Assembly (NCBI RefSeq): GCF_964199755.1
Contig: NC_133910.1
Coordinates: forward strand, 4,424,501 to 4,488,500
Source: Larus michahellis
Taxonomy: Eukaryota > Chordata > Aves > Charadriiformes > Laridae
Direction of reading: 5' to 3'
DNA: 64,000 nt
Part shown: positions 25,071 to 39,800 of the stretch, piece after piece
Layout of the letters: every line of letters starts with the position of its first letter
Position numbering within the stretch: position 1 is the first letter of the stretch
Notes under the pieces: generated by a model
Seen by the model: the letters and a program-made list of their open reading frames with translations, nothing else
What the model was told of the DNA's origin: nothing
Databases searched by the model: none
Program-made: the position numbers and the translations under genes

Positions 25071-28000
25071 GTGTCCTTGGGGAGCTTGCTGGGGCTGCTC
25101 CGTGGCTGAGGACATGTCTGGTGCTGAGTCACCTCTTGGTCTGAAGCTGCAGGAGCATCCCAAGCTGAGCGTGTGTCCAGGGCTGCTCACAGCCCTACAC
25201 CCTACCCGGCGAGGGGGGCAAGTGTGGGGATGTGTCCCCTCTGCAGGCAGGCAGGGCTCGGGCCACGTACCGGGCTCCTTAGATTTTGCTTTCCCTGAAA
25301 GAGGAGGGGGGAAAAAAAAAAAAAAAGGAAAAAAAAATGAAACCACTTGATATCTTATCTCTGGTTAACGTTATGAGCCAAAATTGTAATCTCATAATTT
25401 ATTTTTTTTTAATGGAACTCCTCTTTTTAAAGTAGTCTGCGGTGACACTGGTCTCCTCTCTCTACTGACTGGGAGGTTTCAGCTCAGCGCTTCCACTGCC
25501 CCACGCTGGGCTGACGTCCCACTGCCTGGGACATCACACTTCTCCATTTCTGCATGGGGCCCCGACTGTAGCTCCCGCCGACGCAGGACTTCCCCGGTAT
25601 GTTCTGCCTTTGTGTGACACCCGTCCGTGGATGGAGGCGTCTGTCAGGCTCCTGCGTGTCCCGTGGGCAAACCCAATGATGAAACCCATCTGAGAGATGT
25701 TTTCTTAACTTCATGCACTGTAAATACACCATCCCGCTCCATTTCATTGATGAGATAAGATGAGGATAAGAGTAAATAGCAAAAAACCCCAAACTCCCCA
25801 GGTTTCCCCTAAGGCCCCTTTTCCTACAGCAGCGTTTCCACAGAAACATCTCACAGCAGCACGCTAAGCACAAAAACTCAGCCAGGAATAATGAAATGAG
25901 AGACGTGTCCTTTGCAAGCCGAAGGCAATTAGGTTTGGTAAATGCAACGTGAGACAAGGGAATTATTTATGGCTGTATAGAGGCTCCAGTCCGGGGAGTA
26001 GCTCTATCTCACAGGCTTCAAATGAACACAGTACAAGAAATGAGAGGAGTCTGGTTGTGACACTTGGTGGTCCCTGCAGGTTCGCAGGCTGCTGGAGATG
26101 TTATTTGTTAAAGGTCAAAGCAGACGTTCATATTGTTATTCAAAAAGTGGGGGAAAACGCTCCCAACGTTACAGCCAACATCAACGATTTGCTGAGGTTG
26201 GAATCGAGCCAAATGCCAGTTTTTGCATGTTTTGGCGCCGCTTGCCTCCTTGTTTTAACCAAAATTTTAAGCTGGGGTATATTTACAATTGTGAGCTGGT
26301 ATGTTGCTTAATGCAAAACAAGCAGAAAGAGAAAACAGATAATTATGTGGATGGCTTTCCCCTCTGGCTGTTCACCAGAGCATTTTGAGCATTTTTCTTT
26401 TGCCATTCCAAAAGTTTCTCTACTTTTTTTTTTTTTTTCCTTTTTGATGATCTAAAAGATATTCTAGGGGGAAACTACCTCATACAATTCAGAAGGGTTT
26501 GGGGTTTTTTTTGTTGTTTGTTTGCTGATATATTTCCCAATTCCTTCTCATTTTCTAATTTCATCTTTTTATATGCTCAAGGCTCTCAGTTATAAGCTTC
26601 TTCCTCTGACAAATAATGTGAGTAATCTTCTGGCTTCTTGTCAGTGGCAAAAGTCTGCGTAAAGCTAACAAATACCTCCTCCACAGTGTAATAACTTTTC
26701 CTTCGAGGTTTGCAATGTTTGTTCATTGTCATTTGGTATGAACCGCACGGTGTGGTACCAAAATACAGACACGTTTTGAGAGTATTAAATCCGTTATAAT
26801 TGTATTTTTTTTTCTCCCTGGGGAATGTTAGATGTTTATGTGCAGGGGTTTGAAATGTTTATTCAAAGAAAGCCATTATCTAGGCTTCAGGATCTAATGT
26901 TGAACTCCGGGTTGAATAAAGGTTGAATAAAACCTTTTCACCTGGAACAATAATCCTCATGAGACTTTGTGATACATTGAATTGGGTATTTTTCATGGGA
27001 GCATCATGTTTTAAACTAAAACTTCTGGTTGAAAGATAAGGAAATACTTGTGGGAGGGGCATTTTGAAACATCAACATTGGAAAGGGAATGTATTTCTTT
27101 AGAAATTCCATAAGTTTTTCACCTTTTTCAAAGAAAAAAATTCTTGGGTGTCTTTATTCAGTGAACTTCTATATTTTTAGTTTTCATCCCACATTAAGGT
27201 AGAAAAGCCAAATGTCAGAAATTGCCCTGGGGTGGAAGTTCTGTTTTCGAGTGTGGTGGACCAGGACTTTAAAGCCACAAGTCTCTCTGTTCCCATCATT
27301 AAACTTGCTTAGGAAAAAACCCACCTTACTTTGTAAGAATTCAACCTGTCATTCCCTCCTTGCTTAAATACTTTTCAACGTTTGAAGGTCAAACCTTTCA
27401 AAGCTGTGAGGGCTTTCACCTGAGGAGTAAATACAGAATGAAGTTTATATTTTAGATTTTTTTCGCCTGTATTTGTCAAAGTTGGGTTTGAAAGAGGACA
27501 AGGGAACTCTGTAAGATGTACTGGATGGAGACTGCACAGTGCTTTTAGAGATGGAGAAAGGACGTAGGATCCCTCAACGCCTGCACAGTGAGGGTTTGGG
27601 TACCTATGGGTGAATATCACATTTTCCCAAGCCTCTAACTCTGCAATGTCAGGTTTGAACTAAGACAATACAGAGCCAGCCCTGAGCATGTCAAGCACGT
27701 TCAGAGGTAACTTCCCGGGAGAAAAAAAAAAAAAGCTGTTCTGCAACTGCGGCTGCAGAATTCACCAGGATCCATCCACTTCTGGCACCAGGGATGGGGA
27801 AACCAGGGCTGGGAGCGGACAGTCCCAGTCTCTCTGCCCCTCTCTGTTTTCCAGGGCTCTGCTCAAGCGAGCAAGCGATCCCCACATCCATGCCACTGGC
27901 ACAGGTTTCCAGAGACTCTTGATTTTTGGTCGATGAGAAATCATAGGATTTGGGCACTCCACCCGTCGTGCGATTCAGTTACATGAGGAGAGGTACCGCA

Positions 28001-31000
28001 GGTGTCGGGCTGCATTCTGAAAGTCTGATGCAATCGCTAACCACTTGTTTTTAGCTGAATGAAGTTGCCCATCTCAAGGAATCGAAAGAAAAAGCCCAAG
28101 AAACCGCAAAGCAAACATACCAAAATGAAAATCCCAGTCTGCTCAGGGACAATGGTCTGGAAGGAGAAGTGTGAACTCAGATTCAGCTCCTGCTTTTGCT
28201 GTGTGTTTATTCTGTAGAGTGGAAGCAACTTCCCAGTGCTTCAGCTCCCAGCTCCTGCCCACCGGGTGCCCCATTTCTTTTCCCCCACCCATTCCCATCC
28301 ATTTCTGTGCTTATCTTCATCTCCCCTCCTCCTTCGCCATGGTCAACACATCCCTTGGCAGAGTTATCTTGGCTCCAACACTGACAAACAAGTCCTTGAT
28401 TTTGCTTAAGATAGTTTGGGGAAGGGAGAGCGTTTGAAAGGATGCACTGGGGTTCCTGGATGAGAAGTCCTGGCCATGTCTACAGTGCTCAGTCCTTGGG
28501 GGAACTGCAGGGATTCTGTCCGTCTGTCTGTCCATCTGTGCATGGGAGATGGACAGCCAGGGCCCCAAAGTTTTCACGTCCTTGTTTTTGTGAGTTTACT
28601 CAGTGTGCTGTGTTTATTTAGTCACTCTGAGTCAAAACCCAAACATCCCAGGCATGCACGCCTAGAAGTATTTTGTCCTTTAAAGAGAACATTTGAGGAC
28701 AAAACTGATAGCAAGAGATCAGGGACAAGGGATCAAGCTCAGGGACAGATCTTGTGCGTGAACACTTGGTCAGTTTAGGCTAAAACCAGACAGAAAATGG
28801 GAATCTTTCCCATGTCCTCATGTCTCTTAGAGCATGGTCAGTGGATCACCCGCCACTTTTGTGTGTCATTTTTACTGTCGAGTCTCGGCAACGTTCTCCT
28901 CAGCGCAGCCGTCAGCAGACAGACCTTCGCTGTTGGTCCATTTTGCCTCTCCCCGAGCTGCCGTGGGGCAGCGCTCAGGGCAGATGCTGAAGCGCTGGTG
29001 GCTTTTTGCATGGTCCAGAGCCACCGGTCGTGCTGCTGTGGATCCAGCCCCCAGCAGTCAGCCAGGTTTCACTCGTTGCATTACACAGGCTGTTTTGCTG
29101 CAAGCCTTCCCAAAAATAGACCTTCGCTCCAACATCCAAAACTCCCAGAAGAATAGCAGCCTTAATATCACGCTGAATGCGTGCAGGATTTATGGCTCTG
29201 TCAGGCATTGTTCAGGTAGTTTCTATTTTAAGAGAGATTGGGCAAATGAAAGAAGATCACCAAGGAAAAATACACTTCAGATGCTTAATCCCGAAGCTTC
29301 CCATAAATAAAAAAAAGCACATTGCTTGGAAAATTCAGAGCACGGTCTGCATAACAGTCCTAGGAGGCAGGAGGTGAGTCTGTCCTGTCACAAGCTCCAG
29401 TCTTGAAGTCAGGGTCCTCTGTAAAGATTTTCCCTCTCCTCTCTCTCATGGTGCTCCGGGAAGGCAAACGCTTTCTCTGCCCATGGCATATCAGGAGCAG
29501 AGATGCTGCAGGGGCTCCCATTGCAGGGGCTGCTCTCCCACTCATGGAAGTGTGGTGTCTATGAGCAAGCACAGTTAAATGCAGATTTTTCTGTCTGGTT
29601 TGGCAAACCGCAGGAGCTGGAGTGCTAACTCAGCTCTTCTCCCAGATCTCTTGAGTGCAGAAGTTGCCAAGTAGTCACTTGGCTCAAAAATCCTGGAATC
29701 ATAGAATTTACAGGAGGTGATTTTTTTTTGCCCATGACTGCATTTCTTGTTCCATAAGCTGTGTTTAATTAATGAGTCCAAGGGTGTAACACAGACATGC
29801 CTTGAGATCGTACCCAGGTGAAGTCCAGCAAGGAATAAATACCGTGTCAAACCCACCATGGTTTCCTTGGCTGGGGTATCTGGATGCTCAGGGCAGAGCA
29901 GCAACTGCTGGAGTTTGCATTTCCCCCTGAGCAGGTGAGGGGAGCTACGGCTGGACATGAAGTCATCTGCATCCATGTGAAAGGCTCCTCTGACACCAGT
30001 GGGATTGCAGAGGTCTGGGAGATAGTTTGTGCTTCTCTCTGCACAATTCCCATGCGTGCGTGCGGGCTCCGGCAGCCTGTCCCCTCTGGGTGAGGTTGGG
30101 TGATGTGCAGACACTCATAATACTCATAGGAACGTTATTTAGGGGACTTCACACAGATTTCTTGAACAGCCCCTGGTAATTATTCACTGGCACACATCTC
30201 TCCTACTTGTTACAACAGTTGTTGAAGTTGGTTCATGCCAATAGTTTTCTCCTTGGAGGCCCTGCCATGGCACGGCACCATGGTGTGATGTCTCCTCAGC
30301 TCTGCGCAACTCCCGGCTCAGCCCCAGGGACCGGTGATGGATAACTAGGAAGAAATGTGGCTTGCTAAAAGTAAATCAAGCCACTTTGCTAGATAATAAA
30401 TGCTTCTTAAAAGTTCACTTGCGTCACAACGTATCTCAAAGCTGGGACAGATATTTCTTACTCTTAAGAAATTGCAAGTGGGATTTATTGCTGCGCCTGT
30501 GACTCCAGCGGTTTTGTGGGATGCCGCGGGAAATGTTGGGGAAGCCCTGAGCTCAAAGAGGTTCTCGCCCTCTCTGCAGGCTTTGGGAAGCTGCCTGGCT
30601 CCACGTGTCCCCCACCTGAAGGCTCCTGAGAGGTATTGCTCCCTGTGAACTCGAACTGGCCCACGGACAGCACAGCCAGTTGGCACGCTGATGGCTTCCT
30701 TGCTGGTGACTCGCTGGAGTAAGACTGTAAATTGCTGTCCCTAATTAGAAGCTTTCGCTCTACGTGGATGATAATAAGTCCAGGAACAAAGATGGATGAT
30801 AGTAATCAAGGACAGGATCAATAACTTTAAACCTAGAGCAGAGACAACCGATATTAATTAAAAGTAAAACCCTCTAGACTGAGAATTTAGTGGCTAGAAA
30901 AAATTGTTTTTGAAAATTCATTTGTTTTCTTGTTGATGTTTTTTTTTTCCCCCTTTTTTTTCCCCTCCTCTAATGCACAGTTCCTAGCAGCAGACGGATT

Positions 31001-32240
31001 CCTTCCTCCAGAGAGGAATATTGCCAACGTTGTCTCCAGTTCCCCCGTGGAGACAGCCAAACCCTGGGCAGGAGCACGGGGAGATGCATGACAGCTTTCC
31101 CGAGTGCAGCGCATTCCCCCAAAGCAGGGAGCATTTCCCAGTGACAACAGGTAGTCCCAAGGGTCTTGGTGTCTAAAGACCACACGTACTGCAGAGCCAG
31201 CTGGTCCCAGCCCCATCCTGGTGCCTGGGAGCTGGGACGGAGATTTCCCACTCCATATCTCCAAATGTGTTTCCACTGCTGATGACTGATTATGAAGGAA
31301 CCCAAGTGAAGGTCCAGGCTCTCTGCTGGCCCTGGAGGAGGCTGGACTTGGTTTTTCTGGGCTCCTTCACCTGCCTTCTCCTGTTTCTCACTCAAGCGAT
31401 GCTTTTCGGTGGCTGGAGGTGGGTGGATGCTCAGCCTGTGCTGCAGAGCGGGGTGACAGCAGTGTCCACTGCTGACTCAGCCTGTGTGGGAGGGGAAACT
31501 CCGCACGGTGTCTGCAAGACCGTCTCCACAGGCGGGGGATATCACTGTCCCCTGACCAACACCCCCCCACCGAGTGCCAGGGGACAGGGAAGAGGTTAGG
31601 GGGACCTTGGAAGACCTGATTCCTTCTCTTTCCCCACCACAAGTTTCCTGTGCGACTCCAGACGAGTCATTTAATGTCTCCATGGTTCCCCATTTGTAAA
31701 TACGGACTTTCCCTATCTCACCGGAATGGTAGAAGGATAAATACGCTAATGACCTCGGATACTCTCTCAATGTAGACTGACTGAGTCCAGTTAAAGCAGT
31801 ACCTCGTCTGAGTAAATAGCCAGGAAAGGTCCTGATTTTATGGGAATACATCAGTTATTCCTAAGAAAACAAGTAATATTTTGGGTGACTGCATCAGAGC
31901 ACACAGTGGTGCTTCGAAGTTGTTCTTGATAACTAATTCCATTTGTCATGTATTTTGGCTCTTTACAGGGTGTTGCTTTAGGTCCTTGAATACATAAAGG
32001 GAAGGATGTAAAGACAAAGAAAACAAAGAGTAAGTTACAAGTAATATTTTCTCCCATGTATATGTAAATATTCTTGTTGAGGGCATGGAGCTCACTTATG
32101 AAGGGAAAGACTTCTGACATCTGTGGATGGGGATCAGGGCATCATTTGCAAGGAGAGTGCAGAAGTCTAATGGCAGGTTCTTCTTCACCGCATCTGAATC
32201 AGAGGAAACGTGCAGGCAGAAGAGCAATGACAGGAATGGG
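25071..32240. other. Noncoding interval of about 7 kb
   Basis: It holds an A15 run at 25312-25326 and T-rich runs near 26427 and 30948. No gene or known mobile element was recognised. Confidence 0.6.
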
Positions 32241-32770
32241 AATCATAGAATCACAGAATGTGTTGGGTTGGAAGGGACCTCTAAAGGCCATCTAGTCCAA
32301 CCCCCCTGCAGTCAGCAGGGACATCTTCAACTAGATCAGGTTGCTCAGAGCCTCATCCAGCCTGGCCTTGAATGTGTCCAGGGATGGGGCCTCCACCCCC
32401 TCTCTGGGCAACCTGGGCCAGTGTCTCACCACCCTCAGTGTAAAGAACTTCTTCCTCATGGCTAATCTAACCCTGCCCTGCTCTAGTTTAAACCATTGCC
32501 CCTCGTCCTATTGCTACGTGCCCTTGCAAACAGCCCCTCCCCAGCTTTCCTGTAGGCCCCCTTCAGGGACTGGAAGGGGCTCTAAGGTCTCCCCGGAGCC
32601 TTCTCTTCTCCAGGCTGAACCCCCCCAGCTCTCTCAGCCTGTCCTCACAGCAGAGGGGCTCTGGCCGTCTCATCATTTTCACGGCCCTCCTCTGGACCCG
32701 CTCCAACAGGTCCATGTCCTTCCTGTGCTTAGGGCTCCAGAGCTGGACATAGTACTCCAATCTGCCTGTG
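32241..32770 (-). mobile_element. CR1 LINE fragment, reverse orientation
   Basis: Read on the minus strand, this runs from the ORF2 C-terminal region ([38 protein letters not shown]) to the tail CATTCTGTGATTCTATGATT at 32241. The 3' part (LRQGRFRL-equivalent and HW-LPRE-equivalent segments) is frameshifted. The sequence differs from the copy at 10.6 kb, especially GACTAGATGGCCTTTAGAGG in the 3' UTR, so it is likely another CR1 subfamily. Confidence 0.93.
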
Positions 32771-33001
32771 GCATGGAGGCTGGGCTCACGAAGGGATGCT
32801 AGACATCTCAGAAGACTGTGGAAAGCACCAAAGCAACGCTTAAGCATTTTGGTCTGGTTTTGTCAATGGTTGTGTTTTCCTGAAGAGCAGGGTGCGGCGC
32901 AGAGGGGCCAGACAAGAGCCTGTGTCGAGTTGGGGAATTCCTCCCAGGGCGGTGACACATGCAGGTGGGCTGAGAGGGTGGCTAACACCTGCTTTGGTCA
33001 A

Positions 33002-33043
33002 CAAGGTGTTAATGAGAGCTAATGAGAGCTAATTGACACCTTG
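33002..33043. repeat. Inverted repeat with tandem decamers in the loop
   Basis: CAAGGTGTTAAT (33002-33013) and ATTGACACCTTG (33032-33043) are inverted repeats matching at 11 of 12 positions. The decamer AATGAGAGCT occurs twice in tandem from 33011. Confidence 0.9.
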
Positions 33044-33837
33044 CTCTGCTCCTGCAGGTGTGTGCATTGGCGAGGAAGATGAAAGGGGGAGTGGGAAGGG
33101 GAGGTGGGGTATGTTGGGGGTGGGTTGTTGCAGGCTGGGAGAGGGGGCTGCAGTTGGGGTTTTGGTGTGCAGTGGGGCTCTGGTGTCTGGATGTGCTGAA
33201 GGTATGGAGGGCAACTGAGGTATAAGGAATTATTTGGGGTGGTTGTAAGGGAAGCTGAGGGAGTCTGACTGCTTATGGTCATATTTATTTTTAGCTACTT
33301 AGTCAATTCTGACTCCTTTAAGTACCCAAGTGAAAAATACTCAAGAAACGCAATAGTTCAGGCTCATACTTATCTGAGATGTTTCCTGTTGCATGGGACT
33401 GAGTTGAGTTAGTGCTTTACTTCGGCCAAAGACTTTCTCTGCTCCCTATCCACATAAGTAATCGATAGTGATGACTGCAGGGTGAACGAGGAGATGTCAT
33501 TCTACTCTCTGAGCCTCTTGGCGTGACTTCTGAAATTCCTTGTAAGTCCCAGCTGTGCGGGCAGGCGGTGCCGTAGCAGAGAGCAGCCGTCTGTCCCCCT
33601 CCTCTCTAATGCCTGGAGCGCTGCTCTCAAAGAACTGCAGGGTGTGTTCCCACCTCTCCCGGGCTCTGTGACTGCCTGTCCCAAAGTGACCAGGGAGAGA
33701 AAACAAGAAATATTTGGTTTTGCTGAAAAGCCAGATGGGAAAACTCAAAGGGGAAAACAGCGACAGGCCAGCAGTGGCCTGGCTGATCTCTATTTTCTCT
33801 CTGTCTCACAGATCAGAGATTCGTGATATACAAGAAT

Positions 33838-33877
33838 GGGGGGGGGGATGGCAGAGTTAAAAAAAAAAAAAAAAAAA
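33838..33877 (+). repeat. G10 run followed by A19 run
   Basis: Ten G at 33838-33847 and nineteen A at 33859-33877, separated by ATGGCAGAGTT. Such homopolymers are also likely assembly-error sites. A similar A15 run lies at 25312-25326. Confidence 0.95.
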
Positions 33878-36800
33878 TGAAAAAAACACTTGCTCAGTGG
33901 TATTTGTTATTGGAGTCTAGAAGCTAGCTGATGCTATCACTTACTTGTGAAAGATGTCCTTACAGTCACTTTGACACAGGGCGCTGGTTGGGAGTTCTCT
34001 GTTTGCTGGAGAATAGCCTCGTATGGTGCAATAAGCCAACCAGTCTGTGGGTTATTAGCATCCATGCTAATTCCTGTGGCTCCAGGACCAGTCTGGCAGC
34101 CAAGAAGACATACAGGTTGGCCACAGTGTCCGTATGGGAGGGAAAGAGGGTGTAACTGTGGCTTCTGATGAGGTTCCTTTCATGTGGTACAGGTTGCTGA
34201 ATGACAAACATCTGGAAACATGAATGCTGACACATAACTGCCATGTTCCAAAGCTTCGGCCAAAAAGGAGAACCTGTCCCAGACTAGACTGATCTCGTGT
34301 CTCCTGTACTCCAGGTGAGTGCCACAGCCCCAGGCTGAAGGGCTGTTCTCATCTTCAGGTTGAAGCGAGTAAGAGTGCTCTTACGCAGTGAGCAAAGAAT
34401 TTAAGGAATCTGTCACAGGAAACTGAAGGAACAAATAATACTGAATAGTTTAGAAAGTGATTAGTCTGCTCGTGGACTTGTGAGTTTAATACTAAAGGGA
34501 ATAGGTATGGAAGTGCCTTGTGAAACCATTGCTATGGTGGGTGTGAGTGTGGATGCAAGGGGGAACAGGAGGGACAGGAGGGAAATGAAACACCTCTGTG
34601 TTCTTCCTAAACAGCATCTTCTGCCACTGTTGTTCAAGAACTGGCCTCAGTGGATGGTTGGTCTGATATTTTAGGATGTTCCCTATGTCTTTAAGGGTCT
34701 TCGGTCTTTGATTTACTGGGAGAATGCTCTGTCTGGGTGACCGACTGGCAGCGTGGCTTGTATGAATCCAAACAGGTCTATTGGGAGGTATGGGCTCTGT
34801 CTGGACTGCTTGGCAAAGGGAGACATGGTGCACCCTCTGGGAGCCTGGACAGAGCACCCTGTGGTTCCTGCCTGCTCTCTTGGCATGTACGTCCTCCCCC
34901 TGGGGACCAGGGGGGAGGAGAGATGGGGCTGTGAAATCCTTCCCTTTTGGGTCTTGCTCTGATGTGTGCTTTCCAGTTGTCTGTAGACTTAGCAATGCTC
35001 TTGGCTTCTGCAGTTCCTGTCATGTAGAAAGCTCCAGCTCAGAAGAATCCCTTTCTAGTGGCACAACTCTTGGAGGAAGGGTTGGGTCCTCTGAGAGCCT
35101 CTCTGGACCATGGTTAGGCCTTTCGGGAAGGGACCCTTGTGCCAGAGGAACCAGCACTGTGAGGACTCTGCCTGTCCCCAGGGATGTTGGAAATGAACCA
35201 TGGTTTTGAGCGGAGAAACCTTGTCCAAGAACTTCCATTGAAGCTGTTATCTCCTCATACCAACCTCTTGTTTTGCCAGAGTGGTGGTTTTGGAGATGAG
35301 GCCTGAGCTGAATGAAGTGCACTGCCCGCTGCCAGTACTGTACTTGCCATAGGTTAAAATATTATTGCATTTTTTTGTCTCCAAGTGGCAGTGCATTGCT
35401 TACCCACCACCTGGGTAAAGCCATGGAAGGTGGGATATTCCCAGATGCTGGGGTAGTGATTCCTGGGGCCTCTAAAGGCCATCAGAGCCCTTCAGAGAGC
35501 ACTAGGTGAGTGTTTTGTGAAGCATGAGCTGAAGTTGTTGGTCTTCTGCTGACTTCTAAGCTGCGTAAACATAAACCTAAATGAATGAGCCTTGATTTTT
35601 TTCCCACCAGATCTGACATTAGACAGGCCTTAATGTACAACGAAGGTAAACCCGTCTAATTTGCATTCTCTAGTGCAAAGGGGAAGGTGCCCTGTGTGGG
35701 AGCAGAGGGACCCTGGAACCTTTGGAGTTGGGGGATGCAGTTCCTTCTGAAGGGATAGTAGAGGGGTAGAGAGCAGGCACTATCTTGAGGGGCCACTGTC
35801 CTAACATTGGAAGTTATCAGTTAGCTTCTTGGCTTACCAGAAGATGGGCGTAAACCCATTAATTGTGAAGTCAAGACAGTTAGCTTGAGCATTTGAAGTT
35901 TTGCATCCTGGCAATGTACATGCTAAAAGGGAGGGTGGAGAAATGACATAGCTCAGCACCTCTGGGCTTGCAGTGGCCCGGGAACCTGCCTGGTGTCCCC
36001 TTACCCTTGGTCTGCATGTGCGCTGATCTGACATGGGTTACAGAAAGTTGGTCTACAGAAAATAGAGTGCAGGTGGAAGCAGTCCTTGCTACCTGTCTGC
36101 AGGGTGTTGGTGGCACTGCTGTCACAGCCAGCCTGCTGCAGCCATGCTCCTCGTGTGCATGCCTTCCTGTGGGATTTCCCAGAAAATATAGAACAGGTGC
36201 TGCTGTAGCGTGATAGTTTGCTTTATCACTTAGCAGATCCACCCTGTGACGCAGTAAGACTTTCCTGGGGAGGAGTGACATGAAAATTCCTTGTGCAACT
36301 GGGGCAGCGTTCTTTTTTACCCAACATAGTTGCCCTAAAAATAGTGAAGCTTTGCTCAGCTGCATCTTGAGAACCCTCCACAAGAATAAATAAGGTAGAA
36401 ACTCTTCAGAGAAGTGTGTCGTCATTGCTACAATTACAACCTGAAAGCCCGACCCCATGGTGCCCTGCTGAGGCAAGGAAATACTCCCATAGTAAGTTAG
36501 GCTTGCCAAAAAAATGTTTTGTGGTTACGTACTTGGCTTTGAATGGCTGCATAAATGCCTTCTTGAAATTTGGATTGTAATTTGAAAGCTGGGGCAAAAA
36601 ATGGCGGATTTGCTCAACAGAATGTGCCTAATGAATAAGCACGGAAGTCTAGTTTATGACTGTAGAGGGTCAGTAATAATGTGATATGCAGGAGACCAGT
36701 CCTATGCTTTTAGCCTATGTGAGAATTAGCTGCAGACGATGGTTAATGTAAAGGTCTTTTTCAATCCTCCTTAACTCACCTCCTCTATTAAACAAGTATA

Positions 36801-39800
36801 AAGGGCTGACCTCCGAAGGTAAACTATTGAGATGGCGCCATGCATAATAAGGCAGTGGTAGCAAAGCCCTAGGGACTGTGTGGTTTCAGTGGACCTAGAG
36901 ATTCGTACACAGATATTGGAGTTTTCCACATGCTGCAATAGCTTTCCTACTTTCTCACCCGATAATTGAGTAGCAAAGAGGAACAGTCTCACTGCTATAA
37001 CAAAAAGTTGTTTCATATCTCCTTGTTTTTGTTCTAGAGATTCCCCTGATTCACATACAGATGTCCTACTTCCTTTTCTTCAAAGAGTGAAGTCATCTTG
37101 CTAAAGGGCTAGGGCATGGGCAGCGCTTGCTGCTAACCATCCCTTTGAAAGGATGTCATTTTTCATCCTTGGCTTTCAGGCACTGATGAGAGAAGGGAAG
37201 TGTAGTGAGCAAACGTCTATTTTGTGTGATATATATATAACCATGCCCTGGCAGCTGTTTGCTTGATTATATCTTAGTAGATCTCTCCCACTTTGGTCTC
37301 TGCGTGCAGAAATGTGCCTCTATATCCTGTCTGCAGTGATTGACTCAAAACTCGGGAAGGTGTTCATATGCCTTTACAGTAACCAACTGGCTGGACCATC
37401 AGCAGGGAATGATGAACCTCTTCCCCTCCTGGCATGTAGGACAGCACTCTCATATTTAATTAATGAGTTTATTCTCACCAATTAAGGCAGGGAGAGAAGG
37501 GGGAAAGCCAGATGCTTCGCTGTCACGTTGACTCCTGAAGGAGAGCAGCCACGCGGGCTGGTGCAGTAGCCAGCTTCAGGCTCTGACCCTGGGAAATGTT
37601 GAGCTGACTTTTCTGGGGGCCACACCTGGAGCTGCCCACCCAAACAGGCCCTCTTGAGCTCAGAGACGAAGTTCAGGGTGCGATTCCTGCTGCTTAACCT
37701 CACCTGCCCTGAAAAGTTTCTAAGCTCTCTGGAATTAACAGAGAAAGGGAGATGGCCCCTGAGAGAGAGTTGACCCATCTCCGTTAGATTTTAGAAGAAG
37801 TCAGAATAACACCCGTCTTGTGCCCCTGTGATTTTAGCTGACACTCATGAACAAAATTCATTACTGTAGAAAACAGTATTGTTTTTTCCCTTTGGTTTTA
37901 CAGAAAAAAAAGCAATTTACAGGGTTGGTCAAATGGATCCTATTGGGAGAATTAGGAATTTTAGTTAATCCACACAAAGTCCTAATTTCTGAATCATATA
38001 TGCTGTTCTGCTCCAATGTTCTGAAATTCTAAAGACATCTCAAAGCACAGTGAGGTTTTACTAAATAATCTTGTTGTTGAGCAGAAAGCAGTTAAATGGG
38101 AGCTTTACATTCTAAAGCAAGGTACATCATCGTTGGGATGATTTTTTTTGTTTGGTTGGTTTTTTTGGGGTGGTGTTGCCAGTGAGAGTTAGGTGCCCTT
38201 AAAAATGAAGATGATATTCAGCTATGTCTAGAGAAAAAAAAATAAATCTGTATGGAATTGAAAGTTACGGTCCAGGTATAGTCCCTGGAGTGAAATTCTC
38301 TAATTAGAGCCCACAAAATAAAGGCTCATGAAAATGTCTGAAACTTGTCCTTAGCACTTAATTTCACTGGTCTTGAAATGTTAGGATTATATAATTTTCT
38401 GCACGTGTATTCTGTATGTGTTTAATAGCTTATATTTAAAAAAACCCAAACCTACAACCCTATACATCTGAGAAAACACACACGAGATGTAATACACAGC
38501 ATGCTTCAACCACTTCGGTGCCGGTAAATGTCCGCCCTTCTCCATTGTAAATATGAGCACTTGGTGGGTGCTTATTAGAATAAAGAAAGACTCAGGGATA
38601 AATAAGAATCCAATGAAATGCTTTTATTTTTTTTCTTTAAGACACTAAGCACATTTTAAAGACCTATTTATAAACTGCATTGTCAGAAAGCATCAAAGCT
38701 ATTTTCTCAAAGAAATAGCTGTTAAGTATAACAAATCTAAACTTTATATCATGATTTTTTACAATTTCTCATACATAAAATTAAGACATCTATATGTACA
38801 GTACCAATAAATATGCAGCAAACATTTTCAGTGCCTTTTTGACGTTTTAATATAAAACTCTACAATCGATGAAAGAACATATGTTGACTTGTGCAAGAAT
38901 GAGGGCATCTGGAAAGCTGGTTTAGTTCATAATTCAGCAAAAAACTCACACGCTCCTGACTTATGGTGCTTAATAAACCAGGTTATAACTTCCCAGGCAA
39001 TGTCTTTCCTGGTGTTCCAAAGGGTTTAGCACTAATACTTATAAGGCAAAATGAGTTTGGAACTGTCAGCGTTGACAAACTTGGCTCCTGTTTTTGCCCT
39101 TTTTGAAGAGAATTATACCTAGCTTTGGCACCAGGTCTCAAAAACAAGCCGAACAGCGGAGTTGTCCTCATTTCCTTTGAGAACCTCTCTGACAGATGCT
39201 GAGTGTGTTAGAAAACATGTCCCTTATTTGGCTGCCTGTCCATCAGCTGAAATTTTTATAGCACAGGACCTTCCTGTGAGTGCAGATTGCCTCCACTTCA
39301 TCTCAGCTCGTGCTCCATCCTGCAGGATGCTTAGGAGACAAAGTCACCATGCCCTGCCAGAGGGAGCTCAAAGCTCTTCCCAAAAGCTGGATGTACTAAC
39401 TGTGACATTGAACTTGTCCCCTAGTCAAGAGGGACACAAGGAAAAGGTGTCTTCATGTAAGAGCAAGGCTGGCCAGTAGCAGATCCAGCTGTGGTTGGGC
39501 GTCTTGGCCAACAGATGAGAGCTGGGAAGGTTGAACTCTTGTGGGTAGTGTCCTACTCTGCGGGATGAGTATCATGGAGTAACAACTCCACTGTTTGAAA
39601 GTGAGGTTCTCCCTTCCCTCAAGATTCATAGCCACGTATATATTTGTTAATACTAAACAAACATGGGGATGACACCCAGTCAGTAGCTGGGCAGCTTTAT
39701 CCAGCCATCGGAGAAAGGGAGTGCAATGCAGCTATGGCTTTCACCGAGTGCTGCTATTATCTTACTTGCATTTAGCTAGAAAAGTATTATATGCATCCCT

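Noticed and set aside
29695..29712. Short CATAGAAT string resembling a CR1 tail
   Set aside because: No adjoining CR1 sequence such as the GGTTGGAAGGGACC block; too short to support.
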